Below, one piece after another: positions 56,709 through 64,000 of a stretch of 64,000 nt of DNA. Location: the NCBI GenBank assembly GCA_030150265.1, contig JASLGG010000032.1, forward strand, positions 62,001 to 126,000, written 5' to 3'. Below the pieces are notes generated by a model. It was not told where the DNA came from and searched no databases. It saw only the letters and a program-made list of their open reading frames with translations. The stretch is from Protaetiibacter sp. (GTDB taxonomy: Bacteria; Actinomycetota; Actinomycetes; Actinomycetales; Microbacteriaceae). Each line of letters begins with the position of its first letter. Position 1 is the first letter of the stretch. A program made the translations under genes and the position numbers.

Positions 56709-58727
56709 ATGGACTTCAAGCGCATTCTCCGCGGCCCGCTGATCTACATCGTGCTCGGTGTGGTCATCCTGATCGTGGGCTTCAACCTGTTCGCGGCCGC
56801 CGCCGGGTTCAAGCAGATCACCACCCAGCAGGGTCTCGAGCTGCTGCAGGGCAACACCGTCGAGGCGGTCAAGATCGTCGACGGCGAGCAGCGCGTCGAC
56901 CTCACGCTCTCGAAGCCCTACACGATCGACGGCGTCGAGCTCGGCACCGCGGTGCAGTTCTCCTACGTCGCCCCGCGCGGCACGGAGGTCGTGGAGGCGA
57001 TCACCGCCTCGAAGGCGAAGTTCGACGACGAGGTGCCGCAGACCAACTGGTTCACGAGCATGCTCGGCGTGCTGATCCCGTTCCTCATCATCGGCGTCAT
57101 CTTCTGGTTCCTGCTGAGCTCGATGCAGGGCGGCGGCAACCGCGTCATGCAGTTCGGCAAGTCGCGCGCGAAGCTCGTCTCGAAGGAGAGCCCCAAGGTG
57201 ACGTTCGCGGATGTCGCGGGCGCCGACGAGGCGGTCGAGGAGCTGCAGGAGATCAAGGACTTCCTCAAGGACCCGTCGAAGTTCCAGGCGGTCGGGGCGC
57301 GCATCCCGAAGGGCGTGCTGCTCTACGGCCCCCCCGGCACCGGCAAGACGCTGCTCGCGCGCGCGGTCGCGGGCGAGGCGGGCGTGCCGTTCTACTCGAT
57401 CTCCGGATCGGACTTCGTGGAGATGTTCGTGGGCGTCGGCGCGAGCCGCGTGCGCGACCTCTTCGAGCAGGCCAAGCAGAACGCGCCGGCGATCATCTTC
57501 GTCGACGAGATCGACGCGGTCGGCCGCCACCGCGGCGCCGGCCTCGGCGGCGGGCACGACGAGCGCGAGCAGACCCTCAACCAGCTGCTGGTGGAGATGG
57601 ACGGCTTCGACCCGAAGACCAACGTCATCCTCATCGCGGCGACGAACCGCCCCGACATCCTCGACCCCGCCCTGCTGCGCCCGGGCCGCTTCGACCGCCA
57701 GATCGGCGTCGACGCCCCCGACCTGAAGGGCCGCGAGAAGATCCTCGAGACGCACGCCAAGGGCAAGCCGATGGCGAAGAGCGTCGACCTCGAGGTGCTC
57801 GCCCGCAAGACCCCCGGCTTCACGGGTGCCGACCTCGCGAACGTGCTCAACGAGGCCGCCCTCCTCACGGCGCGCAGCAACGCCCAGCTCATCGACAACC
57901 GCGCCCTCGACGAGGCCGTGGATCGCGTGATGGCCGGTCCGCAGCGCCGCACGCGCGTCATGAAGGACAAGGAGAAGCTCATCACGGCCTACCACGAGGG
58001 CGGTCACGCGCTCGCGGCGGCGGCGATGAACCACACCGACCCCGTGACGAAGGTCACCATCCTGCCCCGCGGTCGCGCCCTCGGCTACACGATGGTGCTG
58101 CCCCTCGAGGACAAGTACTCGGTCACCCGCAACGAGCTGCTCGACCAGCTCACCTACGCGATGGGCGGCCGCGTGGCCGAGGAGATCGTGTTCCACGACC
58201 CCACGACCGGGGCGTCGAACGACATCGAGAAGGCCACCGCGACGGCCCGCAAGATGGTCACCGAGTACGGCATGAGCGCCAACATCGGCGCGGTCAAGCT
58301 CGGCCAGTCGCAGGGCGAGGTGTTCCTCGGGCGCGACATGGGCCACCAGCGCGACTACTCGGAGGACGTGGCCGAGAAGGTCGACGAGGAGGTGCGCGCG
58401 CTCATCGAGCAGGCGCACGACGAGGCGTACCAGGTGCTGAGCGACAACCGCGACATCCTGGACGCGCTCGCCCGCGAGCTGATCGAGAAGGAGACCCTCG
58501 ACCACAACCAGCTCGCCGAGATCTTCGCCGACGTGCGGAAGCTGCCCGAGCGCCCGCAGTGGCTCTCGAGCGAGAGCCGCCCGATCAGCGACCTCCCGCC
58601 GATCCAGATCGCCGCCACCGCTCCCGTCGACCCGGGTGCGGTCGACGCGGGCGTGGACTCCGACCCGCCGGTCAAGCCGAAGCGCACCCCGCGCCCGCGG
58701 CAGACGCCGGGCATCGCCCCCGCGTAG
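56709..58727 (+). CDS. ftsH: ATP-dependent zinc metalloprotease FtsH
   Basis: A 672-residue membrane AAA+ protease. Two N-terminal membrane helices (about 10-30 and 117-137) flank a small extracytoplasmic domain. The AAA domain has GPPGTGKT (Walker A), IIFVDEIDAVG (Walker B) and the second region of homology ATNRPDILDPALLRPGRFDRQ. The zinc site HEGGH lies near residue 428, with the third ligand in the TGASNDIEKAT region. The C-terminal tail is Pro/Lys/Arg-rich. It degrades misfolded membrane proteins and regulators. GGAAGGA and a TAGCCT hexamer (56655-56660) lie in the leader. Confidence 0.97.
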   Translation: MDFKRILRGPLIYIVLGVVILIVGFNLFAAAAGFKQITTQQGLELLQGNTVEAVKIVDGEQRVDLTLSKPYTIDGVELGTAVQFSYVAPRGTEVVEAITASKAKFDDEVPQTNWFTSMLGVLIPFLIIGVIFWFLLSSMQGGGNRVMQFGKSRAKLVSKESPKVTFADVAGADEAVEELQEIKDFLKDPSKFQAVGARIPKGVLLYGPPGTGKTLLARAVAGEAGVPFYSISGSDFVEMFVGVGASRVRDLFEQAKQNAPAIIFVDEIDAVGRHRGAGLGGGHDEREQTLNQLLVEMDGFDPKTNVILIAATNRPDILDPALLRPGRFDRQIGVDAPDLKGREKILETHAKGKPMAKSVDLEVLARKTPGFTGADLANVLNEAALLTARSNAQLIDNRALDEAVDRVMAGPQRRTRVMKDKEKLITAYHEGGHALAAAAMNHTDPVTKVTILPRGRALGYTMVLPLEDKYSVTRNELLDQLTYAMGGRVAEEIVFHDPTTGASNDIEKATATARKMVTEYGMSANIGAVKLGQSQGEVFLGRDMGHQRDYSEDVAEKVDEEVRALIEQAHDEAYQVLSDNRDILDALARELIEKETLDHNQLAEIFADVRKLPERPQWLSSESRPISDLPPIQIAATAPVDPGAVDAGVDSDPPVKPKRTPRPRQTPGIAPA

Positions 58728-58735
58728 GCGCTGCC

Positions 58736-59338
58736 GTGGCGATCGACTCGGAGCGCATCGAGGCGGCCGTCGTCGAGCTGCTGCGCGCGATCGGCGAGGA
58801 CCCGGATCGCCCGGGGCTCGTCGAGACCCCGCAGCGGGTGGCGTCGTCGTATGCGGAGCTGTTCGCGGGCGTGGGCGAGGACCCGCTCGCCCACCTCGCC
58901 CCGACGACGGCGTTCGCCGACGACGTCGAGGCGACCGGCGACCTGGTGCTCGTGCGCGACATCGCCTTCCGTTCGACCTGCGAGCACCACCTGCTGCCCT
59001 TCGCGGGCGTCGCGCACCTCGCCTATGCACCGGGTGAGCGGCTCGTCGGCCTCGGCAAGCTCGCGCGCGTGGTCGAGACGCTGAGCGCGCGCCCGCAGCT
59101 GCAGGAGCGCCTCGGGGAGCAGATCGCCGACGCGCTCGAGGAGGGGCTCGCCCCCCGCGGGGTGCTCGTGGTGCTCGACGCCCGGCACGGATGCGTGACC
59201 GCCCGCGGTCCCCGCCAGCCCGAGTCGACGACCCTGACGGTCGCGAGCCGCGGCACCCTCGCCGATCCTGCCGCCCAGGCGGGCGTGCTCGCCGCGCTCG
59301 GCTCGGGTGCCGGGCGCGCAGCGGCGGAGGCGCCGTGA
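58736..59338 (+). CDS. folE: GTP cyclohydrolase I
   Basis: A 200-residue enzyme that makes 7,8-dihydroneopterin triphosphate, the first step of folate synthesis. The zinc ligands are in STCEHHLLPF and HGCVTARG, and RPGLVETPQRVA and the conserved VGLGKLARVVE are present. GTG start nine bases after ftsH. It is the first of four folate genes whose starts and stops overlap by four bases each, so they are translated as a coupled unit. Confidence 0.96.
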   Translation: MAIDSERIEAAVVELLRAIGEDPDRPGLVETPQRVASSYAELFAGVGEDPLAHLAPTTAFADDVEATGDLVLVRDIAFRSTCEHHLLPFAGVAHLAYAPGERLVGLGKLARVVETLSARPQLQERLGEQIADALEEGLAPRGVLVVLDARHGCVTARGPRQPESTTLTVASRGTLADPAAQAGVLAALGSGAGRAAAEAP

Positions 59339-60126
59339 CCGCGATCCTCGGGATCCTCAACGTGACCCCGGACTCCTTCAGCGACGGCGGCAGGTTCGAG
59401 AGGCTCGACGACGCCGTCTCGCACGCGGCGCGGATGCGCGCATCCGGTGCCGACTGGATCGACGTGGGCGGGGAGTCGACGCGCCCCGGCGCGCGCGCCA
59501 TCGACCCCGACGAGGAGCAGCGTCGTGTGCTGCCCGTGGTGCGGGCGCTCGTGGACGAGGGCATCCCGGTGTCGATCGACACCCGCAACGCGGCGACGGC
59601 GCTCGCCGCCACCTCGGCGGGCGCGACCATGGTCAACGACGTCTCGGGCGGGCTCTCCGATCCCCGGATGGCGGCGGTCATCGCCGAGACCGGCGTGCGC
59701 TTCGTGGTCATGCACTGGCGCGGCGGCGCGGATGCCGAGCCCGAGTACATCGACGTCGTGTCGGAGGTGCGCGCCGAGCTGAAGGGCCGCATCGCCGAGC
59801 TCGTCGTGCGGGGCGTGCGGCCCGAGCAGCTCATCGTCGACCCGGGTCTCGGCTTCGCGAAGACGGCCGCGCACAACTGGGAGCTGCTGAACCGGCTCGA
59901 GGAGCTCACGACCCTCGCGCCGGTGCTCGTGGGCGCCTCGCGCAAGCGGTTCCTCGGCCCGCTGCTGCCGGAGGGCGCCCCGCACGAGGAGCGCGACGCC
60001 CCGACCGCGACGATCAGCGCCCTCGCGGCCCGCTCGGGGGCGTGGGGGGTGCGCGTGCACGACGTCGCCGCGACCCGGCTCGCGCTCGACGTCTGGCAGA
60101 ACTGGGAATCAGGAGGCTCGAGTTGA
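59335..60126 (+). CDS. folP: Dihydropteroate synthase
   Basis: A 263-residue TIM barrel joining 4-aminobenzoate to the pterin pyrophosphate; it is the sulfonamide target. Motifs are LNVTPDSFSDGG, VGGESTRPGA, DPGLGFAKT and the terminal RVHDVAATR. The GTG overlaps the folE stop, and translation continues into folB through another overlap. Length is normal for the family. Confidence 0.96.
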   Translation: MTAILGILNVTPDSFSDGGRFERLDDAVSHAARMRASGADWIDVGGESTRPGARAIDPDEEQRRVLPVVRALVDEGIPVSIDTRNAATALAATSAGATMVNDVSGGLSDPRMAAVIAETGVRFVVMHWRGGADAEPEYIDVVSEVRAELKGRIAELVVRGVRPEQLIVDPGLGFAKTAAHNWELLNRLEELTTLAPVLVGASRKRFLGPLLPEGAPHEERDAPTATISALAARSGAWGVRVHDVAATRLALDVWQNWESGGSS

Positions 60127-60491
60127 CCGCGAGTGACGAGATCGCCCTCACCGGGCTGCGCGCCATCGGCTACCACGGCGTGCTGCCCGAGGAGCGCGTC
60201 GAGGGACAGTTGTTCGTCGTCGACGTCGTGCTGCGGCTGCCGCTCGCGGCGGCATCCGAGAGCGACGAGCTGGCGCGCACCGTGGACTACGGCGAGCTCG
60301 CGAGCCGGATCGTCGCGGCCGTCGAGTCCGATCCCGTCGACCTCATCGAGACGGTCGCCGAGCGCGTCGCGCGGCTCGTGCTCGGCTACCCGGCGGTGGA
60401 GTCGACGACCGTCACGGTGCACAAGCCGGGCGCGCCCATCCAGGTGCCGTTCGCGGATGTGAGCGTCACCGTCCGCCGGGAGCGCGCGTGA
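60123..60491 (+). CDS. folB: Dihydroneopterin aldolase
   Basis: A 122-residue enzyme with GLRAIGYHGVLPEERVEGQ and the C-terminal KPGAPIQVPFADVSV of FolB. The start is TTG: AGGAGG lies five bases before it, it overlaps the folP stop (TTGA) and there is no ATG or GTG nearby in frame. It cleaves dihydroneopterin to 6-hydroxymethyl-dihydropterin and glycolaldehyde. Confidence 0.93.
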   Translation: MTASDEIALTGLRAIGYHGVLPEERVEGQLFVVDVVLRLPLAAASESDELARTVDYGELASRIVAAVESDPVDLIETVAERVARLVLGYPAVESTTVTVHKPGAPIQVPFADVSVTVRRERA

Positions 60492-60985
60492 GCGCCGGGC
60501 GGCGGACCGTCCGTGCCGTCGTCGCCTTCGGCGCGAACCTCGGGGACCGCGCGGCCACGCTCGCGGCGGCCGCCGAGGAGCTCGCCGGGGCCGAGGGCGT
60601 CGAGCTGGTCGCGATCGCGCCGGCGATCGAGACCCCCGCGCTGCGCCCGCACGGCGTCGACCACGACGCCCCCGCCTACCTCAACACCGTCGCGCTGGTC
60701 GACACGACCCTCGCCCCGCGTGCGCTGCTGGCCGTGCTGAACGGCATCGAGGACGCCCACGGCCGCGAGCGCCTCGAGCGCTGGGGCGACCGCACGCTCG
60801 ACCTCGACCTCGTGGCGTACGGCGAGCTCGCGCAGGCCGACCCCGAGCTGATCCTGCCGCATCCGCGCGCCCACGAGCGGGACTTCGTGCTGCGGCCCTG
60901 GCTCGCGGTCGACCCGGATGCCGAGGTACCGGGCCGCGGACGCGCCGACGCGCTGCTCGCCGCCCTTGACGGGGGCGGGGCGTGA
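60488..60985 (+). CDS. folK: 6-hydroxymethyl-7,8-dihydropterin pyrophosphokinase
   Basis: A 165-residue enzyme with FGANLGDR, the loop YLNTVALVDT and the signature RWGDRTLDLDLVAYG, followed by LPHPRAHERDFVLRPW. It activates the pterin for FolP. The GTG overlaps the folB stop. Confidence 0.95.
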   Translation: MSAGRRTVRAVVAFGANLGDRAATLAAAAEELAGAEGVELVAIAPAIETPALRPHGVDHDAPAYLNTVALVDTTLAPRALLAVLNGIEDAHGRERLERWGDRTLDLDLVAYGELAQADPELILPHPRAHERDFVLRPWLAVDPDAEVPGRGRADALLAALDGGGA

Positions 60986-61449
60986 AGCGCACGCGACCGG
61001 CTCCGCTGCTCCTGCTCGCGGCGGGAGGGGCGATCGTCGCGTTCCTGCTGCAGCTCGGGCTGGGCGTGCTCGGCTACGCCAAGCTCGTGCCGCAGCTCAC
61101 CCTGTCGGCGACCCTCGTGCTGATCGGCGGCATCGTGGTGGCGCTCGCGGTGCCCATCCGGCGGGCGACGCGCGACCGCACCCGCCGTCGCGTCGACCCC
61201 TTCTACGCGACCCGCGTGGTGCTCGTGGCGAAGGCGTGCGCCTTCGCGGGCGCGCTCCTCACGGGCGGCGGCCTCGGCGTGCTCGTGGAGCTGCTCGTGC
61301 GTCCCGTCGCGGTGGCGGGCACGCTGTGGGCGGCGCTCGCGATGGTCGTCGGATCGGTCGCGCTGCTCGTCGCGGGCCTCGTCGCGGAGGGCATGTGCAT
61401 CGTGCCGCCCGACGACGACGATCACCCCACCGGAGCGCCCGCGGCCTGA
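60982..61449 (+). CDS. DUF3180 membrane protein
   Basis: A 155-residue protein with four hydrophobic helices (about 8-28, 38-58, 78-100, 108-135) and basic loops (RRATRDRTRRR). It matches the DUF3180 family, which regularly follows folK in actinobacteria, but whose role is unknown. The GTG overlaps the folK stop, so it belongs to the folate transcription unit. Confidence 0.85.
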   Translation: MKRTRPAPLLLLAAGGAIVAFLLQLGLGVLGYAKLVPQLTLSATLVLIGGIVVALAVPIRRATRDRTRRRVDPFYATRVVLVAKACAFAGALLTGGGLGVLVELLVRPVAVAGTLWAALAMVVGSVALLVAGLVAEGMCIVPPDDDDHPTGAPAA

Positions 61450-61454
61450 GCGGG

Positions 61455-61460
61455 TAGCGT
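61455..61460 (+). promoter_or_regulatory. -10 hexamer TAGCGT of the PH-domain gene pair (leaderless)
   Basis: TAGCGT ends seven bases before the GTG at 61467. It suggests that the PH-domain genes have their own promoter inside the folate region. Confidence 0.5.
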
Positions 61461-61466
61461 GGATCC

Positions 61467-61988
61467 GTGACCGACGACGCCCCCGCATCCTCGCCCTCCC
61501 TCGCGAGCCGGATCGATCAGGACCCGGGCGCCTGGCGCCGCGTCTCGCCGAAGTACATCGTGGTCGACCTCGTCGGCAACCTCGTGACGGGCGCCCTCGT
61601 GACGGCCGCCTCCTCGGCCCCCGTGTGGCTCTTCGGCTGGGGCGAGTGGTGGTGGCTGCTGACCGCCGTCGTCGGCGTCGTCTCGCTCGTCGTGGTGGCG
61701 CTCACCCCGCGCCGGGTGCGCTCGATCGGCTATCTGCTGCGCGACGACGACCTGCTGTTCCGGCGCGGCATCATGTTCCAGCGCTTCGTGGCGGTGCCCT
61801 TCGGGCGGATGCAGCTCGTCGACATCACGCGCGGCCCGCTCGCCCGCGCGCTGGGCCTCTCCGAGCTCAAGCTCGTCACGGCGGCGGCCGCGACCGGTGT
61901 CGTCATCCCGGGCCTCCCCCTGGAGGATGCGGAGCTGCTGCGCGACCACCTGGTGGCGGTCGCGGAGACCCGGCGGGCCGGGCTGTGA
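61467..61988 (+). CDS. Bacterial PH-domain membrane protein, YdbS-like
   Basis: A 173-residue protein. Two membrane helices (about 32-52 and 60-78) are followed by one bPH2 domain (about 85-160: GYLLRDDDLLFRRGIMFQRFVAVPFGRMQLVDIT). It pairs with the larger three-domain protein downstream, as YdbS pairs with YdbT in Bacillus. A role in envelope stress or peptide resistance is suggested by the family but not proven. The GTG start is set by the promoter directly upstream; its stop overlaps the next start. Confidence 0.85.
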   Translation: MTDDAPASSPSLASRIDQDPGAWRRVSPKYIVVDLVGNLVTGALVTAASSAPVWLFGWGEWWWLLTAVVGVVSLVVVALTPRRVRSIGYLLRDDDLLFRRGIMFQRFVAVPFGRMQLVDITRGPLARALGLSELKLVTAAAATGVVIPGLPLEDAELLRDHLVAVAETRRAGL

Positions 61989-63514
61989 CACAGCTCGCCG
62001 ACGGCGAGTGGCACCGGCTCCATCCGGCCACGCCGCTGCTGCGCGGCGGGATCGCGTTCATCGCGATCCTCGGCATCATCGTCGCGAACCTGCGGGAGCG
62101 GCTCATCGAGCTGTTCATCCCGGGTGGCGGATGCCCGCCCCGCTTCTGCGACGAGGACCCGGTCACGATCGCGCTCGACCGCTACCTCCTGCTCGTGCTG
62201 ATCGGGATCGCGGTGCTGCTCATCGTGATCATCGCCCTGTTCTGGCTCTCCTGGCGCATGCACACCTTCCGCGTGACGGATGAGGTGGTCGAGGTGCGCT
62301 CGGGCGTGATCTTCCGCTCGCACCGCAAGGCGCGGCTCGACCGCGTGCAGGGCATCAACGTCGCGCGACCCGTGCTGGCCCGCATCTTCGGGGCGGCGCG
62401 GCTCGAGATCAGCGCGGCCGGCTCCGACGCCAACATGCAGCTCGCCTACCTCTCGGGGGCGAACGCCGACGGCCTGCGGGCCGAGATCCTGCGGCGGGCG
62501 TCCGGCATCCGGGCGCAGGCACGGGCGTCGGCGGATGCCGCGCCCACCGCATCCGGCGCGACGGGCATCGGCGAGTTCGCGCGCCAGCGGCTCGAGGAGT
62601 TCGCGGCACCCGAGCTCGATCCCGCGCTCGCGAAGCCCGAGTCGGTCGTGGAGATGCACGCCGGACGCCTCGTCGGCTCGACGCTGCTGAGCGTCAGCGC
62701 GCTGTGGTTCCTCGTGATCGTGGCGGTCGCCATCGTGCTGGCCACCACGACCCGGGCCGGGGGCTACGTCTTCTTCGGTCTCATCCCGGCGGCCTTCGGT
62801 CTCGGCTCCTTCCTCGTGAACCGCGTCGTGAAGTCGCTGCGCTACTCGATCGCGGCGACGCCCGACGGGGTGCGGGTCGGCTTCGGGCTGCTCTCGACGA
62901 GCAACGAGACGACCCCTCCGGGGCGCATCCACGCGGTGCAGATCACCCAGGAGCTGCTGTGGCGGCCCTTCGACTGGTGGACCGTGCGGGTGAACCTCGC
63001 CTCGCACTCGAGCGCCAAGGGCGCGGCCGGGCAGCACAACACGACGATCCTGCCGGTCGGCTCGCGGGCCGAGGTGCTCAAGGTGCTCGAGCTCGTGCTG
63101 CCGGACCTGGTGACCGACGAGACGCGTCTGCTCGTCGAGGGCGGCCTCGCCGCCGCGCATCCGGGCGACGGCTTCACGACCTCGCCGCGCCGGGGTGCGC
63201 TGCTGCGCTGGTTCTCGTGGAGGCGCAACGGCTTCCTCGTGCATCCGGATGCCGTGATCCTGCGCCGCGGCGCGATCTGGCGCTCGCTCACCGTGGTGCC
63301 GACGGCCCGCAGCCAGAGCGTGGCGGTGCGGCAGGGGCCGCTCGAGCGCCTGCTGCGGCTCGCGCACGCGCGCGTGCACACCGTGACCGGTCCGATCACC
63401 GCCGAGGTGGGCGCGCTCGACGTGGCGGATGCCGCGGCGCTCTTCGAGGGCGCGGCGCGTGCCGGCGTGGCCGCCATCCGCGACGACCGCTCGCACCGCT
63501 GGGGCTCCGCGTGA
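61985..63514 (+). CDS. Multi-PH-domain membrane protein, YdbT-like
   Basis: A 509-residue protein. Membrane helices lie near 25-42, 70-92, 225-245 and 250-270. Three bPH2 modules are present (about 95-165 with FRVTDEVVEVRSGVIFRSHRKARLD, 280-350 with YSIAATPDGVRVGFGLL and 420-490 with FLVHPDAVILRRGAIWRS). In each, the domain follows a hydrophobic region as in YdbT. A four-base overlap couples it to the YdbS-like gene. Function unknown; envelope association is inferred. Confidence 0.85.
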   Translation: MTQLADGEWHRLHPATPLLRGGIAFIAILGIIVANLRERLIELFIPGGGCPPRFCDEDPVTIALDRYLLLVLIGIAVLLIVIIALFWLSWRMHTFRVTDEVVEVRSGVIFRSHRKARLDRVQGINVARPVLARIFGAARLEISAAGSDANMQLAYLSGANADGLRAEILRRASGIRAQARASADAAPTASGATGIGEFARQRLEEFAAPELDPALAKPESVVEMHAGRLVGSTLLSVSALWFLVIVAVAIVLATTTRAGGYVFFGLIPAAFGLGSFLVNRVVKSLRYSIAATPDGVRVGFGLLSTSNETTPPGRIHAVQITQELLWRPFDWWTVRVNLASHSSAKGAAGQHNTTILPVGSRAEVLKVLELVLPDLVTDETRLLVEGGLAAAHPGDGFTTSPRRGALLRWFSWRRNGFLVHPDAVILRRGAIWRSLTVVPTARSQSVAVRQGPLERLLRLAHARVHTVTGPITAEVGALDVADAAALFEGAARAGVAAIRDDRSHRWGSA

Positions 63515-63524
63515 GGGGTCGGGC

Positions 63525-64000
63525 GTGAGCTCGCGCGACGGCCGGCTCGGCGTCGGCGTCGTCGGCGGCGGACAGGTGGGGCCGGTTCTCGGCGCCGCGC
63601 TCGGCGGCGCGGGACACGCGATCGTCGGCGTCGCCACGGTGTCGGAGGGGAGCCGCGACCGCGTGGAGGCGCTGCTGCCGGGGGTGCCCGTGCTCACGGT
63701 TCCCGAGGTCGTGGAGCGCAGCGAGCTCGTGCTGCTGGCCGTGCCGGACTCCGAGCTCGAGGGCCTCGTGGCGGGGCTCGCCGCGACGGGGGCCTGGCAG
63801 GCGGGCCAGCTCGTGGTGCACACGGCGCCCGGCCACGGCACGGGGGTGCTGCAGCCCGCGGCGGCCGTCGGGGCGATCCCGCTCGCCATCCATCCCGCGA
63901 TGGCGTTCACCGGCACGAGCGTCGACCTCGTGCGCCTGCGCGAGTCGTGGTGCGCCGTGACCGCCCCCTCGGTCGTGCTGCCGATCGCCCAGGCGCTCGT
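63525..64000 (+). CDS. Rossmann-fold/DUF2520 oxidoreductase-like protein (3' end cut by window edge)
   Basis: The first 158 residues are visible. A Rossmann NAD(P)-binding start (GVGVVGGGQVGPVLGAAL, about 10-25) is followed by the ProC/6-phosphogluconate-dehydrogenase-like strand ELVLLAVPDSEL and the block VVHTAPGHGTGVLQ ... AIHPAMAFTG, typical of proteins with a C-terminal DUF2520 domain. Such genes usually lie directly before panC in actinobacteria. GTG start ten bases after the YdbT-like gene. The C-terminal domain lies beyond the window. Confidence 0.82.
   Translation, partial: MSSRDGRLGVGVVGGGQVGPVLGAALGGAGHAIVGVATVSEGSRDRVEALLPGVPVLTVPEVVERSELVLLAVPDSELEGLVAGLAATGAWQAGQLVVHTAPGHGTGVLQPAAAVGAIPLAIHPAMAFTGTSVDLVRLRESWCAVTAPSVVLPIAQAL

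Overview
This window comes from a high-GC actinobacterium, by eye about 70% G+C with GC-ending codons almost throughout. The best guess is a member of the Microbacteriaceae or a close relative. This rests on the composition, the conserved run tilS-hpt-ftsH-folE-folP-folB-folK-DUF3180-PH-domain proteins at the right end, the tRNA Glu-Asp-Phe cluster, an LAxTG-anchored surface protein, and many genes whose -10 hexamer lies about six bases before the start codon (leaderless transcripts). No phage, transposase, CRISPR array or rRNA was seen. The window contains about 58 protein genes (two cut by the edges) and three tRNAs.

Left part (1-18.9 kb). A truncated KimA-like permease and a small membrane-anchored protein are followed by a carbohydrate locus. 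A GlcG/HbpS-like protein and a DeoR regulator are transcribed leftwards. A FadR-type GntR regulator, a CUT1 sugar ABC transporter without its ATPase, a DapA-family aldolase, an enolase-superfamily dehydratase, a cupin isomerase-like protein, an aldo/keto reductase, a DhaK-DhaL fusion kinase, an RpiB-like isomerase and a triosephosphate-isomerase-like protein run rightwards as one tightly packed operon (3.4-14.4 kb). The last three resemble the tetrulose kinase/isomerase sets of tetritol catabolism. Combined with an acid-sugar dehydratase and a pyruvate-releasing aldolase, they suggest a pathway yielding pyruvate plus a tetrose or triose. Next come a PadR/DUF4097 pair, a MerR-TipAS regulator and a divergent YczE/MocR pair with an operator array between them.

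Middle part (19-37.7 kb). These are mostly single genes: an HAE1-type RND transporter bracketed by palindromic repeats, a lipoprotein esterase, a DEAD-box RNA helicase with a long disordered basic/acidic N-terminus and a structured leader, a secreted 5'-nucleotidase behind a PHO-box-like array, recQ, a small zinc-ribbon protein, a secreted intradiol-dioxygenase-like protein, a flotillin/NfeD pair, an acyltransferase, a zinc metallopeptidase and an acyl-CoA oxidase-like flavoprotein.

Potassium block (37.7-48.8 kb). A 27-residue membrane peptide, kdpF, kdpA, kdpB, kdpC, kdpD and kdpE, then a CorA transporter and a membrane protein, are bracketed by two paralogous genes of unknown function, both on the minus strand.

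Right part (48.9-64 kb). A six-repeat cell-wall surface protein is followed by the tRNA cluster, two translationally coupled peptidoglycan hydrolases with related coiled-coil N-termini, ppa, tilS (with an in-frame 86-bp palindromic insertion), hpt, ftsH, the folate genes, membrane/PH-domain proteins and the start of a Rossmann-DUF2520 protein. The most unusual observations are the palindrome inside tilS, the gene content of the sugar operon, and the compound palindromes around the RND gene.
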